DNA from: Virgibacillus aidingensis
GTDB lineage: Bacteria > Bacillota > Bacilli > Bacillales > Amphibacillaceae
DNA length: 64,000 nt
Assembly: GCF_010994035.1 (NCBI RefSeq)
Contig: NZ_WIXN01000008.1
Coordinates: forward strand, 121,540 to 185,539
Direction: 5' to 3'
This document shows, piece after piece, positions 25,569 to 34,632 of this stretch (its first letter is position 1; each line of letters begins with the position of its first letter). Position numbers and translations under genes: made by a program. The notes under the pieces were generated by a model that worked only from the letters and a program-made list of their open reading frames with translations, did no database searches and was not told where the DNA came from.

Positions 25569-26036
25569 TTAGGAACGTTTTCTTCTAAAATAAGCTTCCA
25601 ATTGTATTTTACGGTATGAAAAGATACCTTCAAGGCGCTTCCGGACAAAGAGCCGATGGGCTATACGGCCAATAATTGAGAATGGCATTACATAATGAAC
25701 CGTGTCCTGCAGCTCGACACCATCTCTATTTTCAATCAGGCGATGCTGATGGTGCCAAAACCGAAAAGGGCCAAAACGCTGTTCATCAATGAAATATTTT
25801 CCTTCTTTAATATGTGTTATTTCAGTAACCCATTGCAGATGCCATTTTGGAAAAGGTTCAATCTGATAGCGAACGATCATGCCTTCATACATACGCTTTG
25901 GCAGATCATGCATTGGCTTCAGGGACATATCATCAGACGTGATACCTTCCAGTTGACTTGGGTCGGAAAAGAATGTCCAGGCTTCTTCCTTAGAGATTGG
26001 CAGCTGCTGTTTGCTGTTTAATACGTATATTTTCAT
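25569..26036 (-). CDS. SRPBCC-family (START-like) protein
   Basis: The product is 155 residues with the usual order of a coenzyme Q-binding/polyketide cyclase-like domain: an N-terminal strand with PISKEEAWTFFSDP, a long G-x-I-V-R-Y strand, WVTEITHIKEGKYFIDEQ, then FRFWHHQH and a C-terminal helix. Members bind hydrophobic ligands; specific role unknown. It is transcribed alone and divergently from the response regulator gene. Confidence 0.75.
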   Translation of the reverse strand: MKIYVLNSKQQLPISKEEAWTFFSDPSQLEGITSDDMSLKPMHDLPKRMYEGMIVRYQIEPFPKWHLQWVTEITHIKEGKYFIDEQRFGPFRFWHHQHRLIENRDGVELQDTVHYVMPFSIIGRIAHRLFVRKRLEGIFSYRKIQLEAYFRRKRS

Positions 26037-26289
26037 TTATAGCACCTTCTGCTTAATTACTGGTGAGTTAAAATAAATAAGGATGATAGATGGAGTAGCA
26101 AGCTTAATATTTAAAGTTATGAGAACTGCCTTGCTTCCCCAATGGGTGTATTTGGCATTATACACGAGGAAATATACACGTTCAAAAAAGTTACAATGCA
26201 TTATTTTTATTCTCCTCGCATCTTATTAAACAAAATTCGGTTATAATCAATATATAATAGAGTATTTTTTCAAAAGCCGGGTGATAAAA

Positions 26290-26970
26290 ATGGGGGAAAA
26301 TAAAAGAATTTTAATCATTGAAGATGATCAGGAAATTAGTAAATTACTGACCGTAATTTTAACAAAATCAGGCATGGATTCGGTTGTGGCTTATTCAGGT
26401 ACGGAAGGGATCCTGCAGCTGCAAAACAATCACTACGATTTAATATTATTGGATCTCATGTTACCAGGTATGAGCGGGGAAGAATTAATAAAACAGGTCA
26501 GGGAAGAAAGCGCAATTCCTATTATTGTGGTTTCAGCCAAAATTGATATAGAAGATAAAGTACATGTATTGAAAATGGGTGCAGACGATTATATAACCAA
26601 GCCCTTTAATCAAAAAGAGGTAATAGCCAGAGTTGAAGTTCAATTACGAAAATCAAGTCCCCATCCCGTGCGTTCGGCTGAGAAAGTGTGGCGCGGACTG
26701 AAAATTAATCCGGAAAAATTATCTGTAACATTGGAAAACAAAGTATTGCATCTAACAAATGCAGAGTTTGATATTCTGTCCTTATTTGTCAGCCATCCGG
26801 AGCGTGCTTTTTCCAAAAGGGAGATTTATGAAAGAATCTGGAAAGGGACTTACTTGGGCGACGACAATACCATTAGTGTTCATGTCTCAAACCTTCGTAA
26901 AAAAATAGCCAGCATCACTTCTGATGAGTATATAAAGACAATTTGGGGAGTTGGCTTTATGCTCGTTTAA
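26290..26970 (+). CDS. OmpR-family response regulator
   Basis: Start at the ATG at 26290 uses GGGTGAT as ribosome binding site; the upstream GTG in the same frame is part of it. The 226-residue protein has a receiver domain with IIEDD near the start, phosphoacceptor Asp55 in LLDLMLPG and the KPF motif near 105. A C-terminal winged helix follows (VHVSNLRKKI, then IKTIWGVGFML). It is followed by an ABC transporter and a histidine kinase, as in BceRS-like or lantibiotic self-protection systems. A direct repeat just downstream is a candidate binding site. Confidence 0.92.
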   Translation: MGENKRILIIEDDQEISKLLTVILTKSGMDSVVAYSGTEGILQLQNNHYDLILLDLMLPGMSGEELIKQVREESAIPIIVVSAKIDIEDKVHVLKMGADDYITKPFNQKEVIARVEVQLRKSSPHPVRSAEKVWRGLKINPEKLSVTLENKVLHLTNAEFDILSLFVSHPERAFSKREIYERIWKGTYLGDDNTISVHVSNLRKKIASITSDEYIKTIWGVGFMLV

Positions 26971-26992
26971 TTTCTTTATGATTTCTTTATGT
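26971..26992 (+). promoter_or_regulatory. 11-bp tandem direct repeat upstream of the ABC genes
   Basis: TTTCTTTATGA and TTTCTTTATGT follow one another directly after the regulator stop codon, about 75 bases before the ABC ATPase start. Direct half-sites spaced by one helical turn are typical of OmpR-type regulators, so this may be the operator for the transporter genes. Confidence 0.5.
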
Positions 26993-27065
26993 TTTGTTTA
27001 AAGGATATTAAAGACATCTAAGCTAAACTAAAAGCATCAAGCTATTTAGCGAAGGAGTCAACAAG

Positions 27066-27980
27066 ATGTATACCATTATTCAAACGTACCAATTGAAGAA
27101 AAACTTTAAAAAGGATGAAGTGATCAAGCCCCTTGATTTCTCATTAAGGAAGGGTGAAATCTGTGCATTAATTGGTAAAAATGGCGCTGGCAAGTCAACA
27201 ATATTTAAAATGCTTGCGGGACAATTGTTTCCAACTTCGGGAGACATTCAATTATTCGGCAAATCAGGCAGGGAAATAAGTCAAGCAAGAAAAAGAATGG
27301 GTTTCATGATAGAGACCCCTGAGTTTTTCCCTGATTTTACTGCAGCGAAAAACCTGGAGTATTTTCGAATTCAACGCGGTGTAGCCGAGAAGGAACGTAT
27401 TGATGAGGTTTTGCAGATTGTTGGTTTGGCGAATGAAAAGAAGAAACGGTTTAAAGACTATTCCACGGGTATGAAGCAGCGGTTAGGTATTGCCCTGTGT
27501 CTCCTGGGGAGTCCGGATTGTTTGGTGCTGGATGAGCCAATCAATGGGTTGGATGCTGAAGGAATTAGGGAGATACGTAAGTTATTATTGAAGCTGAACA
27601 AGGAGAATCAAATAACGATTCTAGTATCCAGTCATATTTTAACCGAACTGCAATTACTTGCTACACGGTTTGTATTCATCAAGAATGGTGTAATTGTCGA
27701 TGATGTAAGCAAAGAGGCCTTGGATGAAAAAAGCAGGAAACAAATGCTGTTCAAAGTGAATGATGCAGCAAAATCTGCACAATTGTTAGAGCAAGCGTAT
27801 CGTGATATTCATTATAAAATCCTTCCAGATCAAATAATCACTATCCAAAATCATGTAGAGGATGGCGGCGAAATCAATCGCCTCTTCATCGATAACGGCG
27901 TGTTGGTGATGGAGTTTCGTATAGAAACGCTGAACTTAGAAGACTACTTCTTAGGATTAGTGGAGGGATATGAATCATGA
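27066..27980 (+). CDS. ABC transporter ATPase (BcrA-like)
   Basis: The 304-residue ATPase has Walker A GKNGAGKST (~residue 36), the signature YSTGMKQRLGIA (~135), Walker B CLVLDEPINGLD (~157) and the H-loop SSHIL. The C-terminal ~80-residue extension is typical of BcrA-like drug and bacteriocin exporters. It overlaps the permease by 4 bases (ATGA). Confidence 0.9.
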   Translation: MYTIIQTYQLKKNFKKDEVIKPLDFSLRKGEICALIGKNGAGKSTIFKMLAGQLFPTSGDIQLFGKSGREISQARKRMGFMIETPEFFPDFTAAKNLEYFRIQRGVAEKERIDEVLQIVGLANEKKKRFKDYSTGMKQRLGIALCLLGSPDCLVLDEPINGLDAEGIREIRKLLLKLNKENQITILVSSHILTELQLLATRFVFIKNGVIVDDVSKEALDEKSRKQMLFKVNDAAKSAQLLEQAYRDIHYKILPDQIITIQNHVEDGGEINRLFIDNGVLVMEFRIETLNLEDYFLGLVEGYES

Positions 27981-28696
27981 TTAATTATATGAAAAGTGAA
28001 AGTTATCGGTTGTTACGCAAAAAAAGTCTTCATACGACAAGTGTAATTTGTTTATTGTTAATTGCCGCGGCAGCTGCTATTTTGTACTATTCACAACAGC
28101 AGGACCCGGATTTCCCTTATGCAACCAGCATGTTTTTTTATTCAAACGTAATTAGCGGTGCATTATTAATTATGATTGTAGGATTACTCTTTAATTCCGC
28201 TCTCACAGGAAAGGATACGTCACTAATTAAACAATCTGTATCCTTTGGCATCTCCCGGAATACGATCTTTTGGTCCAAGCTAATTCTTACTTTAAGTTAC
28301 TTTCTGTTAATCTGTGTAATTGGTATAATTTTAACGATTGCATTAGGAGAAACCCTTTTGGCTAGTGGAGAACAATCAGTCAGGAATTTCCTGATAGCTG
28401 CATCAAACATGGTACCGATTGTGCTCAGTGGATTTTTTATTATTCATGTGCTGAAAATGCTTAAAGTCAGTGAAGTGTATATTATCATCTTGTTTCTATT
28501 CCTTTATATTTTTTCAGGTAATTTATTATATATGCTATTCGATTACACGCCAAGTACACTTTTAAACGATAACTTGATGAGCTTTATGAATGGTGCTGCA
28601 CAATTTGATTATCGTCATTGGCTTACTGGTATCGTGATTTCAGTGATTTCTTTACTGGCAGGGCAGAATAGATTTGCCAAACAAAATATTGATTGA
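27977..28696 (+). CDS. ABC-2-type permease, partner of the upstream ATPase
   Basis: The 239-residue protein has six hydrophobic segments, as for small BcrB-like permeases. It carries GRK-like basic residues at the N-terminus and lies between its ATPase and a histidine kinase. Efflux of, or protection from, a peptide antibiotic is likely from the context. Confidence 0.82.
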   Translation: MINYMKSESYRLLRKKSLHTTSVICLLLIAAAAAILYYSQQQDPDFPYATSMFFYSNVISGALLIMIVGLLFNSALTGKDTSLIKQSVSFGISRNTIFWSKLILTLSYFLLICVIGIILTIALGETLLASGEQSVRNFLIAASNMVPIVLSGFFIIHVLKMLKVSEVYIIILFLFLYIFSGNLLYMLFDYTPSTLLNDNLMSFMNGAAQFDYRHWLTGIVISVISLLAGQNRFAKQNID

Positions 28697-28709
28697 TGAG
28701 AAGGGATGT

Positions 28710-29624
28710 ATGGAAGTGAGCAGCTGGTTGATCATTATTTTTTTAAGTTTCCTGTTAATTGTCAGTGTTGGAATGCTCCTGCTTTTCCATTGGGATATTA
28801 GAAGAATGACGAAACAATTAGAGGAAATCATTGAAAACTTCGGCACAAATGAATTGGTTCGCACAAATACGCATAGTAAAACCCTTAGCCGATTTGTCAC
28901 GAAAATCAACCAGCTCATTCATTTATTTAAGCAAGATCAACAGCACACGCAAAAAAGAGAAAAACAACTAAAGCAAGAAATAACAAATATCTCTCATGAT
29001 CTAAGAACGCCTTTAACATCAATGAAAGGATTTTCGGAACTGTTACACGATCCCTCTTTATCTGAGGAAGAAAAGAGAGAGTTTTTAACTATTATTCAAA
29101 AGAAAATTGACAATCTCACCATGATGGCCGACTTATTCTATGAGTTCTCACAAATTGACTCATTAGACAAACAACTGGTCATGGAAAAGCAGCTTTTAGA
29201 TCAAATTATCGCAGATGCTATGCTAATGTTCTACAATGATTTTGAAAAAAGAGAGTTAAAGATACATGTAGATGAAACTGCAGTGTCTCCTGTTTTTGCT
29301 GACAGGAAGGCAACAAATCGAATTGTGACAAACATTATCCAAAATGGGCTGCGGTATGCTAAAAGCTATGTAAACATTCATTTGATGGAAGAAGATGAAT
29401 ATGTCCGGTTAAGGGCCGTCAATGATGTGAGTGAGTTTGAGCGTAATGATCTTCAACGAATTTTTGATCGAACATTTAGAATGGATACAAGCCGAACCGG
29501 CGGACAGCTCGGACTGGGCCTGCATATTGTTGCTCAACTGATCAGCAAGCAAGATGGTAAAGCTGTTGCCGATATACATGGGGATGAGTTTAAGATTGAC
29601 GTGTTGTTCAGGAAATGGGATTAG
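28710..29624 (+). CDS. Sensor histidine kinase
   Basis: The start is taken at the ATG at 28710 (GAGAAGGGATGT upstream); an upstream in-frame start would overlap the permease. The 304-residue protein has one N-terminal membrane segment (~6-26), a HAMP-like linker, a phosphorylation site His96 in ISHDLRTPLTS, an N box (IIQNGLRYA) and a G box (TGGQLGLGLHI). It has almost no extracellular sensing domain, as in intramembrane-sensing kinases that take their input from a transporter. Confidence 0.9.
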   Translation: MEVSSWLIIIFLSFLLIVSVGMLLLFHWDIRRMTKQLEEIIENFGTNELVRTNTHSKTLSRFVTKINQLIHLFKQDQQHTQKREKQLKQEITNISHDLRTPLTSMKGFSELLHDPSLSEEEKREFLTIIQKKIDNLTMMADLFYEFSQIDSLDKQLVMEKQLLDQIIADAMLMFYNDFEKRELKIHVDETAVSPVFADRKATNRIVTNIIQNGLRYAKSYVNIHLMEEDEYVRLRAVNDVSEFERNDLQRIFDRTFRMDTSRTGGQLGLGLHIVAQLISKQDGKAVADIHGDEFKIDVLFRKWD

Positions 29625-29715
29625 GCAGGAGAAATACGGGAGGACCAGGAACATAAGTATTTAATTTGCTCGATAAAGAACTTTGAATAACATGTTTAAT
29701 TTTATAAAATTACTG

Positions 29716-30693
29716 TTATTCATTCAACAGCTTTCTGAAGTCCAGCTTATATTTCCTGCCGCTTTTCACACCAAACTGCTCAACACATTCTTTCTGCAAT
29801 AGTCTTTTAGCAACATATAGGGATTCCAGCTGCAGCAGCTCTCTCGCCTGCCGATTATTAATATAATCACTTATTAATAATGCATAATCACTTAAAGCAT
29901 GTTTATGTGCTGTTTTAGATACTTTATGACAATGCTCACAAAACCATTTTGCCTTGTGCCACCTCATTGGCATACTTTTGCATTTTGGGCATATAACTCC
30001 TTTTCTAAGTTCTTCAAAGTATACATCATATTTCTCCATCACCTTTTCTTCTTTTGGGGTATGTGCAGAGGTTAATTGATATGAAAGCTCCATTAATTGA
30101 TTTTCTGTGAGACATTTTGAAGTATGTGTTGCAGCAAATTCATCAATTTTACTCAGTATTTTTTCTTTGTGCATAACCTTTTCCGATAATGATTTATCAT
30201 TTGATTGATTTTTAAGGAGCATTTTGGGGTTCGTATATACAACAATTTTCTCAATGGGGATAGTGGGGAATTTAAATTGACGGATCCAGCGCAGCAATCT
30301 CAAATGCTGTAAATTCACTTGATCAACAGGGTTCGTATAAGCTTGTTCTTTTTCATTTTCGATTCGGATTGTCTGCCCCATGTCATTATATATTACATGA
30401 TCTTTCATATTTTTGGCTTCTATAATAAGCATGAAATTAGTGGAGAGAATAAGTGTATCCATTTGGAAAGATCCGCTGGCGTCACTGAGTCGTAAATAAT
30501 AAAAAATGAGGTATTGCTCATCAAGGAGGAAACTTAATGGAAAATCGAGGGCTAATTCACCGTTGTACCCAGCCCGAAGGCTTCGTGCCTTATTTTCCAG
30601 GATTCCTTTTTTTGGATGATACGGAGGCAATCTCCTTTCTAGAGCTTCTGTTTGGAGAATATATTTGGGGATGATAAGAGGTTGTATTATCAA
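29716..30693 (-). CDS. NERD-domain (nuclease-related) protein with zinc ribbon
   Basis: The start is probably the TTG at 30693, preceded by AAAGGTG; related proteins begin at the same place. In the ~325 residues the NERD core shows a Leu-rich strand block with QMDTLILSTNFMLIIEAKN (~residues 75-100), where Asp, Glu and Lys would form a restriction-like active site. A C4 motif (CPKC...CEHCH, ~235-260) follows, then a helical end. NERD proteins are of uncertain function. It lies next to a 21-bp-period repeat array. Confidence 0.85.
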   Translation of the reverse strand: MIIQPLIIPKYILQTEALERRLPPYHPKKGILENKARSLRAGYNGELALDFPLSFLLDEQYLIFYYLRLSDASGSFQMDTLILSTNFMLIIEAKNMKDHVIYNDMGQTIRIENEKEQAYTNPVDQVNLQHLRLLRWIRQFKFPTIPIEKIVVYTNPKMLLKNQSNDKSLSEKVMHKEKILSKIDEFAATHTSKCLTENQLMELSYQLTSAHTPKEEKVMEKYDVYFEELRKGVICPKCKSMPMRWHKAKWFCEHCHKVSKTAHKHALSDYALLISDYINNRQARELLQLESLYVAKRLLQKECVEQFGVKSGRKYKLDFRKLLNE

Positions 30694-30808
30694 CGCTTCA
30701 CACCTTTCCATTTGAATTTATCATTCATTATTTTTATTCGACATTTTTATATAAACTCCTGCTAAATATGATTAAATTGATTAAATAAAGCTTGTTTCAT
30801 TTTCATAA

Positions 30809-31090
30809 ATATGAACTTCGGTAATAATTTTGTGAACTTTGGCGATTTAGCTGTGAACTTTGGCACTTTCATTGTGAACTTTGGCATTTTAATGAACCGG
30901 CACTCATTATGGTAACTTGACGATATAGATCTCCAGTTGTTCCTCCTTTTTTTACATTAAACCCAATCTTTTTGTGAACTTCGGCGTTTTAATTGTGAAC
31001 TTTGGCATTTTCATTATGAACTTTGGCATTCTTATTGTGAACTTTGGCACTTTCACTGTGAACTTCGGCATTTTAATGAACCGGCACTCT
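30809..31090. repeat. Two clusters of a 21-bp-period repeat
   Basis: Cluster A has four units starting at 30810, 30831, 30852 and 30873. Cluster B has five units starting at 30973, 30994, 31015, 31036 and 31057. All begin with T(G/A)TGAACTT(T/C)GG and are exactly 21 bp apart. Both clusters end in the same block ATTTTAATGAACCGGCACTC. The two clusters are separated by ~90 unrelated bases. The array fills the gap between the NERD gene and the end of ypsA. Confidence 0.9.
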
Positions 31091-31126
31091 TCAAATACTG
31101 CCTTACCAGCAGCGCCATACCCCGCC

Positions 31127-31681
31127 CTAATCCCAATAATCCGGATCACTCATCCGAACTTCTTCTACGACATCATCCAAATCTGCTGGCGTAATAGTAT
31201 AAATAGGGTAATTGCCGCCGGCTCCTTTAGCCGCTTCATGAAAATATCGGTTACTGCCTGGAAACTCCTCGTCCATGAGCAGAAGACAGCCATCACTTTT
31301 ATCGGCAAGCCACATATTTTTCGCCTTAAATTGAAATGCCCCCCTGTATTCTCCCTGATAAATCGGCTTATAAAAATCACACACAGCAATGATTCCCTCA
31401 TACTTTTCCTGCAGGGCTTCAGGCCAGCGGCTTGCCTGGTTTTCAAATGGCGGAAAAATCCCGAGGTTTACCGGGTAGGTTTCCTTCATATCCAATACCA
31501 CTTCTGCTGTCCATAATTCCACTCCCATTTGCCCGGAGATCAGCACCCATTCCAGCCCTTCTTCCGCAAATTCTACAAGCCGTTTTTCCAAGGCTGCCTT
31601 AATAAAGGTAATTCGGGGGTCGTCCTCTTTAAATATATTTAATTCCATTGGTTTATATCCTGTCACCGTTAAAATTCTCAT
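31127..31681 (-). CDS. ypsA: DUF1273/SLOG-family protein YpsA
   Basis: The ATG at 31681 has AAGGTG upstream and gives 184 residues, close to B. subtilis YpsA (180). The Rossmann-like SLOG fold shows TVTGYKPMELNIF at the start, VLISGQMGVELWTAEV (~57-72) and CDFYKP...YRGAFQFKAKNMW in the middle. YpsA influences cell division in bacilli and staphylococci. It lies immediately after cotD, as in B. subtilis. Confidence 0.92.
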   Translation of the reverse strand: MRILTVTGYKPMELNIFKEDDPRITFIKAALEKRLVEFAEEGLEWVLISGQMGVELWTAEVVLDMKETYPVNLGIFPPFENQASRWPEALQEKYEGIIAVCDFYKPIYQGEYRGAFQFKAKNMWLADKSDGCLLLMDEEFPGSNRYFHEAAKGAGGNYPIYTITPADLDDVVEEVRMSDPDYWD

Positions 31682-31755
31682 ATGTAAGCGGCACCTTCCA
31701 TTGATAAGATCGAAAATAAAGAGCTGACATACAGCATGCCAGCTCTCCCTATAAG

Positions 31756-32247
31756 TTAACACCATTTGTCTTTTTTATTCCAATGTTTCGCTCCATGCTG
31801 ATGGTGGTGATGACCATGACCATGTCCATAGCCAGGCTGAGTAGCTCCTGCTACCTGGCCGCCGCCATAGCCAGCTCCCATGCCAGCTCCATATCCTGCT
31901 CCGTAGCCCGGAGCCATTGCACCGGCAACTTGGCCACCGCCTGCTCCCATGCCGGGTCCGAATCCTGGTGTCATTGCTCCAGCTACCTGACCGCCAGGCC
32001 CCATTCCCTGTTGAGGCGGTGTCTGGAAAGAACCTCCATACACATCTACACTGTTTGCTGTATTCTGAACAGATGTAGAATGCGGGAATACATGTTTATT
32101 TACCTGCGTATGATGATTCATGACAGTTGTATGAGAAGGATGAATATGCTCCACTTCACTTTGCGTACAGTGCTGGACACAATTATGCTTTGTTGGATGA
32201 ACTACTTGTTGTTTAGGGCAGCCGCAACCTTTATGAAAATGTCCCAT
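31756..32247 (-). CDS. cotD: CotD-family inner spore coat protein
   Basis: The 163-residue protein is rich in His, Cys, Gly and Gln. The N-terminal half carries the CotD signature with PTKHNCVQHCTQSEVEHIHPSHTT. The C-terminal half has four GGQVAGA-type repeats spaced by Gly/Met/Tyr-rich runs and a His cluster (HGHGHHHHQHG). CotD belongs to the inner spore coat, made late in sporulation under sigma-K. The ypsA neighbour supports orthology. Confidence 0.9.
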   Translation of the reverse strand: MGHFHKGCGCPKQQVVHPTKHNCVQHCTQSEVEHIHPSHTTVMNHHTQVNKHVFPHSTSVQNTANSVDVYGGSFQTPPQQGMGPGGQVAGAMTPGFGPGMGAGGGQVAGAMAPGYGAGYGAGMGAGYGGGQVAGATQPGYGHGHGHHHHQHGAKHWNKKDKWC

Positions 32248-32367
32248 TTAACAATCCCCTTTCCATTTTGATTACACTAATAACCTATGGTAAGAGGCCA
32301 GAGATTGTATAAGACAGTTACCTATTTTAATAAAAATAACTATACGTACTGTCTTTGAAGGCAAAAA

Positions 32368-33144
32368 TCAATAATGTGCCATTAATCCTTTACTCATTGC
32401 CACCCGTTCACAATAGAAGAAAATGCCAAGCCCAAGCAGCAAATAAAATATGGCATTAAAACCAAGAATCAAAAAATCACCAGCAGGGATTTGGGTTAAT
32501 GTCACACCATTAATCATAATATCACGAACAAGGTCAACCCCTTTTACAAATGGCAGATACGCCAATAAAGGGGAGAGACTCAGTGGAACAAATGTCAGTG
32601 CAGCCAGTATAAACTGCAAAATCTGCAAGAAGGCCTGCACCTGTTTTAATACAATCGAGATCCCGGCGATGATGAAGCCCATCCCAAACATGCTGATTAA
32701 TGTAAGTATTAATACAGGAATAATGGAAACTATATCAATATTTAACCATTGACCTGTCGTAAACATGGATAAATACAACAAGAAGACAATCATGACAGCA
32801 TACAGTAAAGTAGTTGCAATTAAACGGGAGGTCATAATACGCCATATCCCCATCGGTGACATGTTCAGCTGCTCCAGTGTTCCCCGCATTGCTTCATTAA
32901 TGACTTCCCAGCCAATGCTGTTTATAATCATAAAGGCCAGAAACCAGAAAATATAATTAACGATGACGTGTTGGGTGTTGATATCCTGAGAACCTGGATC
33001 CCCGATAACCTGGATGCCAAGGAACATTCCAAGGAAAATAAAATAAAAGGTAAACAGCATGGCCAGGGTATTGGGAAGATAGCGTTTTAATTCAATATAT
33101 TCTTTTCTCGTATTAGCTTTAAGAAGATTGAGCCAGCGAACCAT
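32368..33144 (-). CDS. ABC-2-type transporter permease
   Basis: The 258-residue protein has six hydrophobic segments and an ABC-2 central signature (NEAMRGTLEQLNMSPMGIW, ~85-105). It overlaps its ATPase gene by 26 bases. Substrate unknown; the pair resembles multidrug or lipid ABC-2 exporters. Confidence 0.88.
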   Translation of the reverse strand: MVRWLNLLKANTRKEYIELKRYLPNTLAMLFTFYFIFLGMFLGIQVIGDPGSQDINTQHVIVNYIFWFLAFMIINSIGWEVINEAMRGTLEQLNMSPMGIWRIMTSRLIATTLLYAVMIVFLLYLSMFTTGQWLNIDIVSIIPVLILTLISMFGMGFIIAGISIVLKQVQAFLQILQFILAALTFVPLSLSPLLAYLPFVKGVDLVRDIMINGVTLTQIPAGDFLILGFNAIFYLLLGLGIFFYCERVAMSKGLMAHY

Positions 33145-34105
33145 GTGTTTCTCCCCCCTTTAAAATTTTCATGAATATTTGCTCAAAATTAACCGTACTT
33201 CTGTCAAAGGACTCAACCGGTATGTGATTCAATTTCAGCACGTTAAATAAGTCATAAATATCTTCACTTTTGGCAAGATCGATTTCCAAAGTAGATTGAA
33301 CCGTATCCGGCGTATATACAACGTGCGGAAATTTTTGATGCATCAGCTGCTGCTGTTCCTCCGTCAAAAGTCCGCCGAGCGTAATGGTATAAGAACGCAC
33401 TTCAAATAACTTTAATAAATTCTCTACTTTATCGTCCGTAATTATCTTTCCTTCATTAATAATAACCGTCCGCCCGCAAAGATCTTGTACGACATCCATA
33501 TCATGAGAACTGATGATGATTGTCCGATTCTCATCCCGTACAATATTTTTTAAAATTTCCCTGACCTCGTAGCCCGTTTCCACATCCAGGCCAAGTGTCG
33601 GCTCATCCAGTAAAATCACTTCACTTTCGGCAAGCATCGCAACTGCAATCGCCAGCTTCTGCTGCATCCCGCGGGAAAGGCGATTGACCAGTTCATTTTC
33701 TTTTTCCTTTAAATTAAATTGCACCAGCAGTTCATCGATCCGCACAGCCACATCTTTTCTTGAAAAACCCCGATTTCCTGCAAAATATTCAAGATTTTCC
33801 CGAACCGTCAACCGCCAATATAAATTTCGGTTTCCTTCCAGTACAGCGCTTATATGCCGAAGCCCGTGCAACCTTTTTTTTCTCATATCAATGCCGTTCA
33901 CCTGAATGGATCCTGAGTCCGGAATCAATAGCCCGCAGAGCATTTTGATGGTCGTTGTCTTTCCGGCACCATTGGGACCAAGCAGTCCCAGTATTTCTCC
34001 ACGATGTACATGAAACGAGACATCACTCACTGCATGTATGTACTCTCTGGTTTTCCTTTTTTTGTACGTTTTTTTCAAATTCTTCACTTCAATAATGCTT
34101 TCCAT
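33119..34105 (-). CDS. ABC-2-type transporter ATPase
   Basis: The 328-residue protein has Walker A GPNGAGKTT (~43), signature LSRGMQQKLAIA (~145), Walker B VILLDEPTLGLD (~165) and H-loop SSHDM. A long C-terminal domain (~230-328) is typical of ABC-2 drug exporters. AAGGAGAGG precedes the ATG. Confidence 0.92.
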   Translation of the reverse strand: MESIIEVKNLKKTYKKRKTREYIHAVSDVSFHVHRGEILGLLGPNGAGKTTTIKMLCGLLIPDSGSIQVNGIDMRKKRLHGLRHISAVLEGNRNLYWRLTVRENLEYFAGNRGFSRKDVAVRIDELLVQFNLKEKENELVNRLSRGMQQKLAIAVAMLAESEVILLDEPTLGLDVETGYEVREILKNIVRDENRTIIISSHDMDVVQDLCGRTVIINEGKIITDDKVENLLKLFEVRSYTITLGGLLTEEQQQLMHQKFPHVVYTPDTVQSTLEIDLAKSEDIYDLFNVLKLNHIPVESFDRSTVNFEQIFMKILKGGETHGSLAQSS

Positions 34106-34194
34106 TCACTTCATCCTCTCCTTGAACATTCAAATTTATTTTATAATGTTTATCATAACTTAACTACAAACCGAAGTACGAAAATCCCTCCGCC

Positions 34195-34560
34195 TCAAGA
34201 TGGAGATGATATGCGCTGCAAATGGGTGTCTTTAAAACCGGTGTGATATTTAAGACCATATCCCACTGATCGATCCAAACCAATATGCGCTGTCCAGATT
34301 AAGCCAATTGCCAATAATACCTGGATCGAGAACAGTAAGCTGATTGCGATAAAAATCAAGGGCAGCACGTATGTATGAAAAATATTATAAACGAAAGCAC
34401 CAATGCTATTGTTGGCCAGATATCCCAGCATGGAAAGGTCTGGTGCAAACAATAACAGGATAAACAGCAACCAGCCATAATCGGTGAGGGAATAAAAATA
34501 AATGCATAAAAGCAAAACAGTCAATCCTTCCAGGTGAATCAATAATTTAGGCATTGTCAT
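34195..34560 (-). CDS. DUF4260-family membrane protein
   Basis: The product is 121 residues with four hydrophobic segments. The motif APDLSMLGYL (~38-48), a FHTYVLP and the end WTAHIGLDRSVGYGLKY fit the DUF4260 family. Function unknown. Confidence 0.85.
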   Translation of the reverse strand: MTMPKLLIHLEGLTVLLLCIYFYSLTDYGWLLFILLLFAPDLSMLGYLANNSIGAFVYNIFHTYVLPLIFIAISLLFSIQVLLAIGLIWTAHIGLDRSVGYGLKYHTGFKDTHLQRISSPS

Positions 34561-34632
34561 TCATTCCTTTTTTTAAATTTTAGACAATTAATCATACGAA
34601 AAAACGAGGGAAAGGTTCCCCCGCAGAATTAT

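Noticed and set aside
25463..25648. 61-codon minus frame overlapping the end of the SRPBCC gene
   Set aside because: It overlaps a well-supported gene in another frame and has no start signal.
30809..31090. Possible CRISPR array
   Set aside because: Units are contiguous with no unique spacers, the period is only 21 bp, and no cas genes are near.
30952..31149. Open frame across the 21-bp repeats encoding MPKFTIK-like heptapeptides, and the matching frame on the other strand
   Set aside because: Any 21-bp repeat without stops gives an open frame on both strands; there is no ribosome binding site and the start lies in the ypsA tail.
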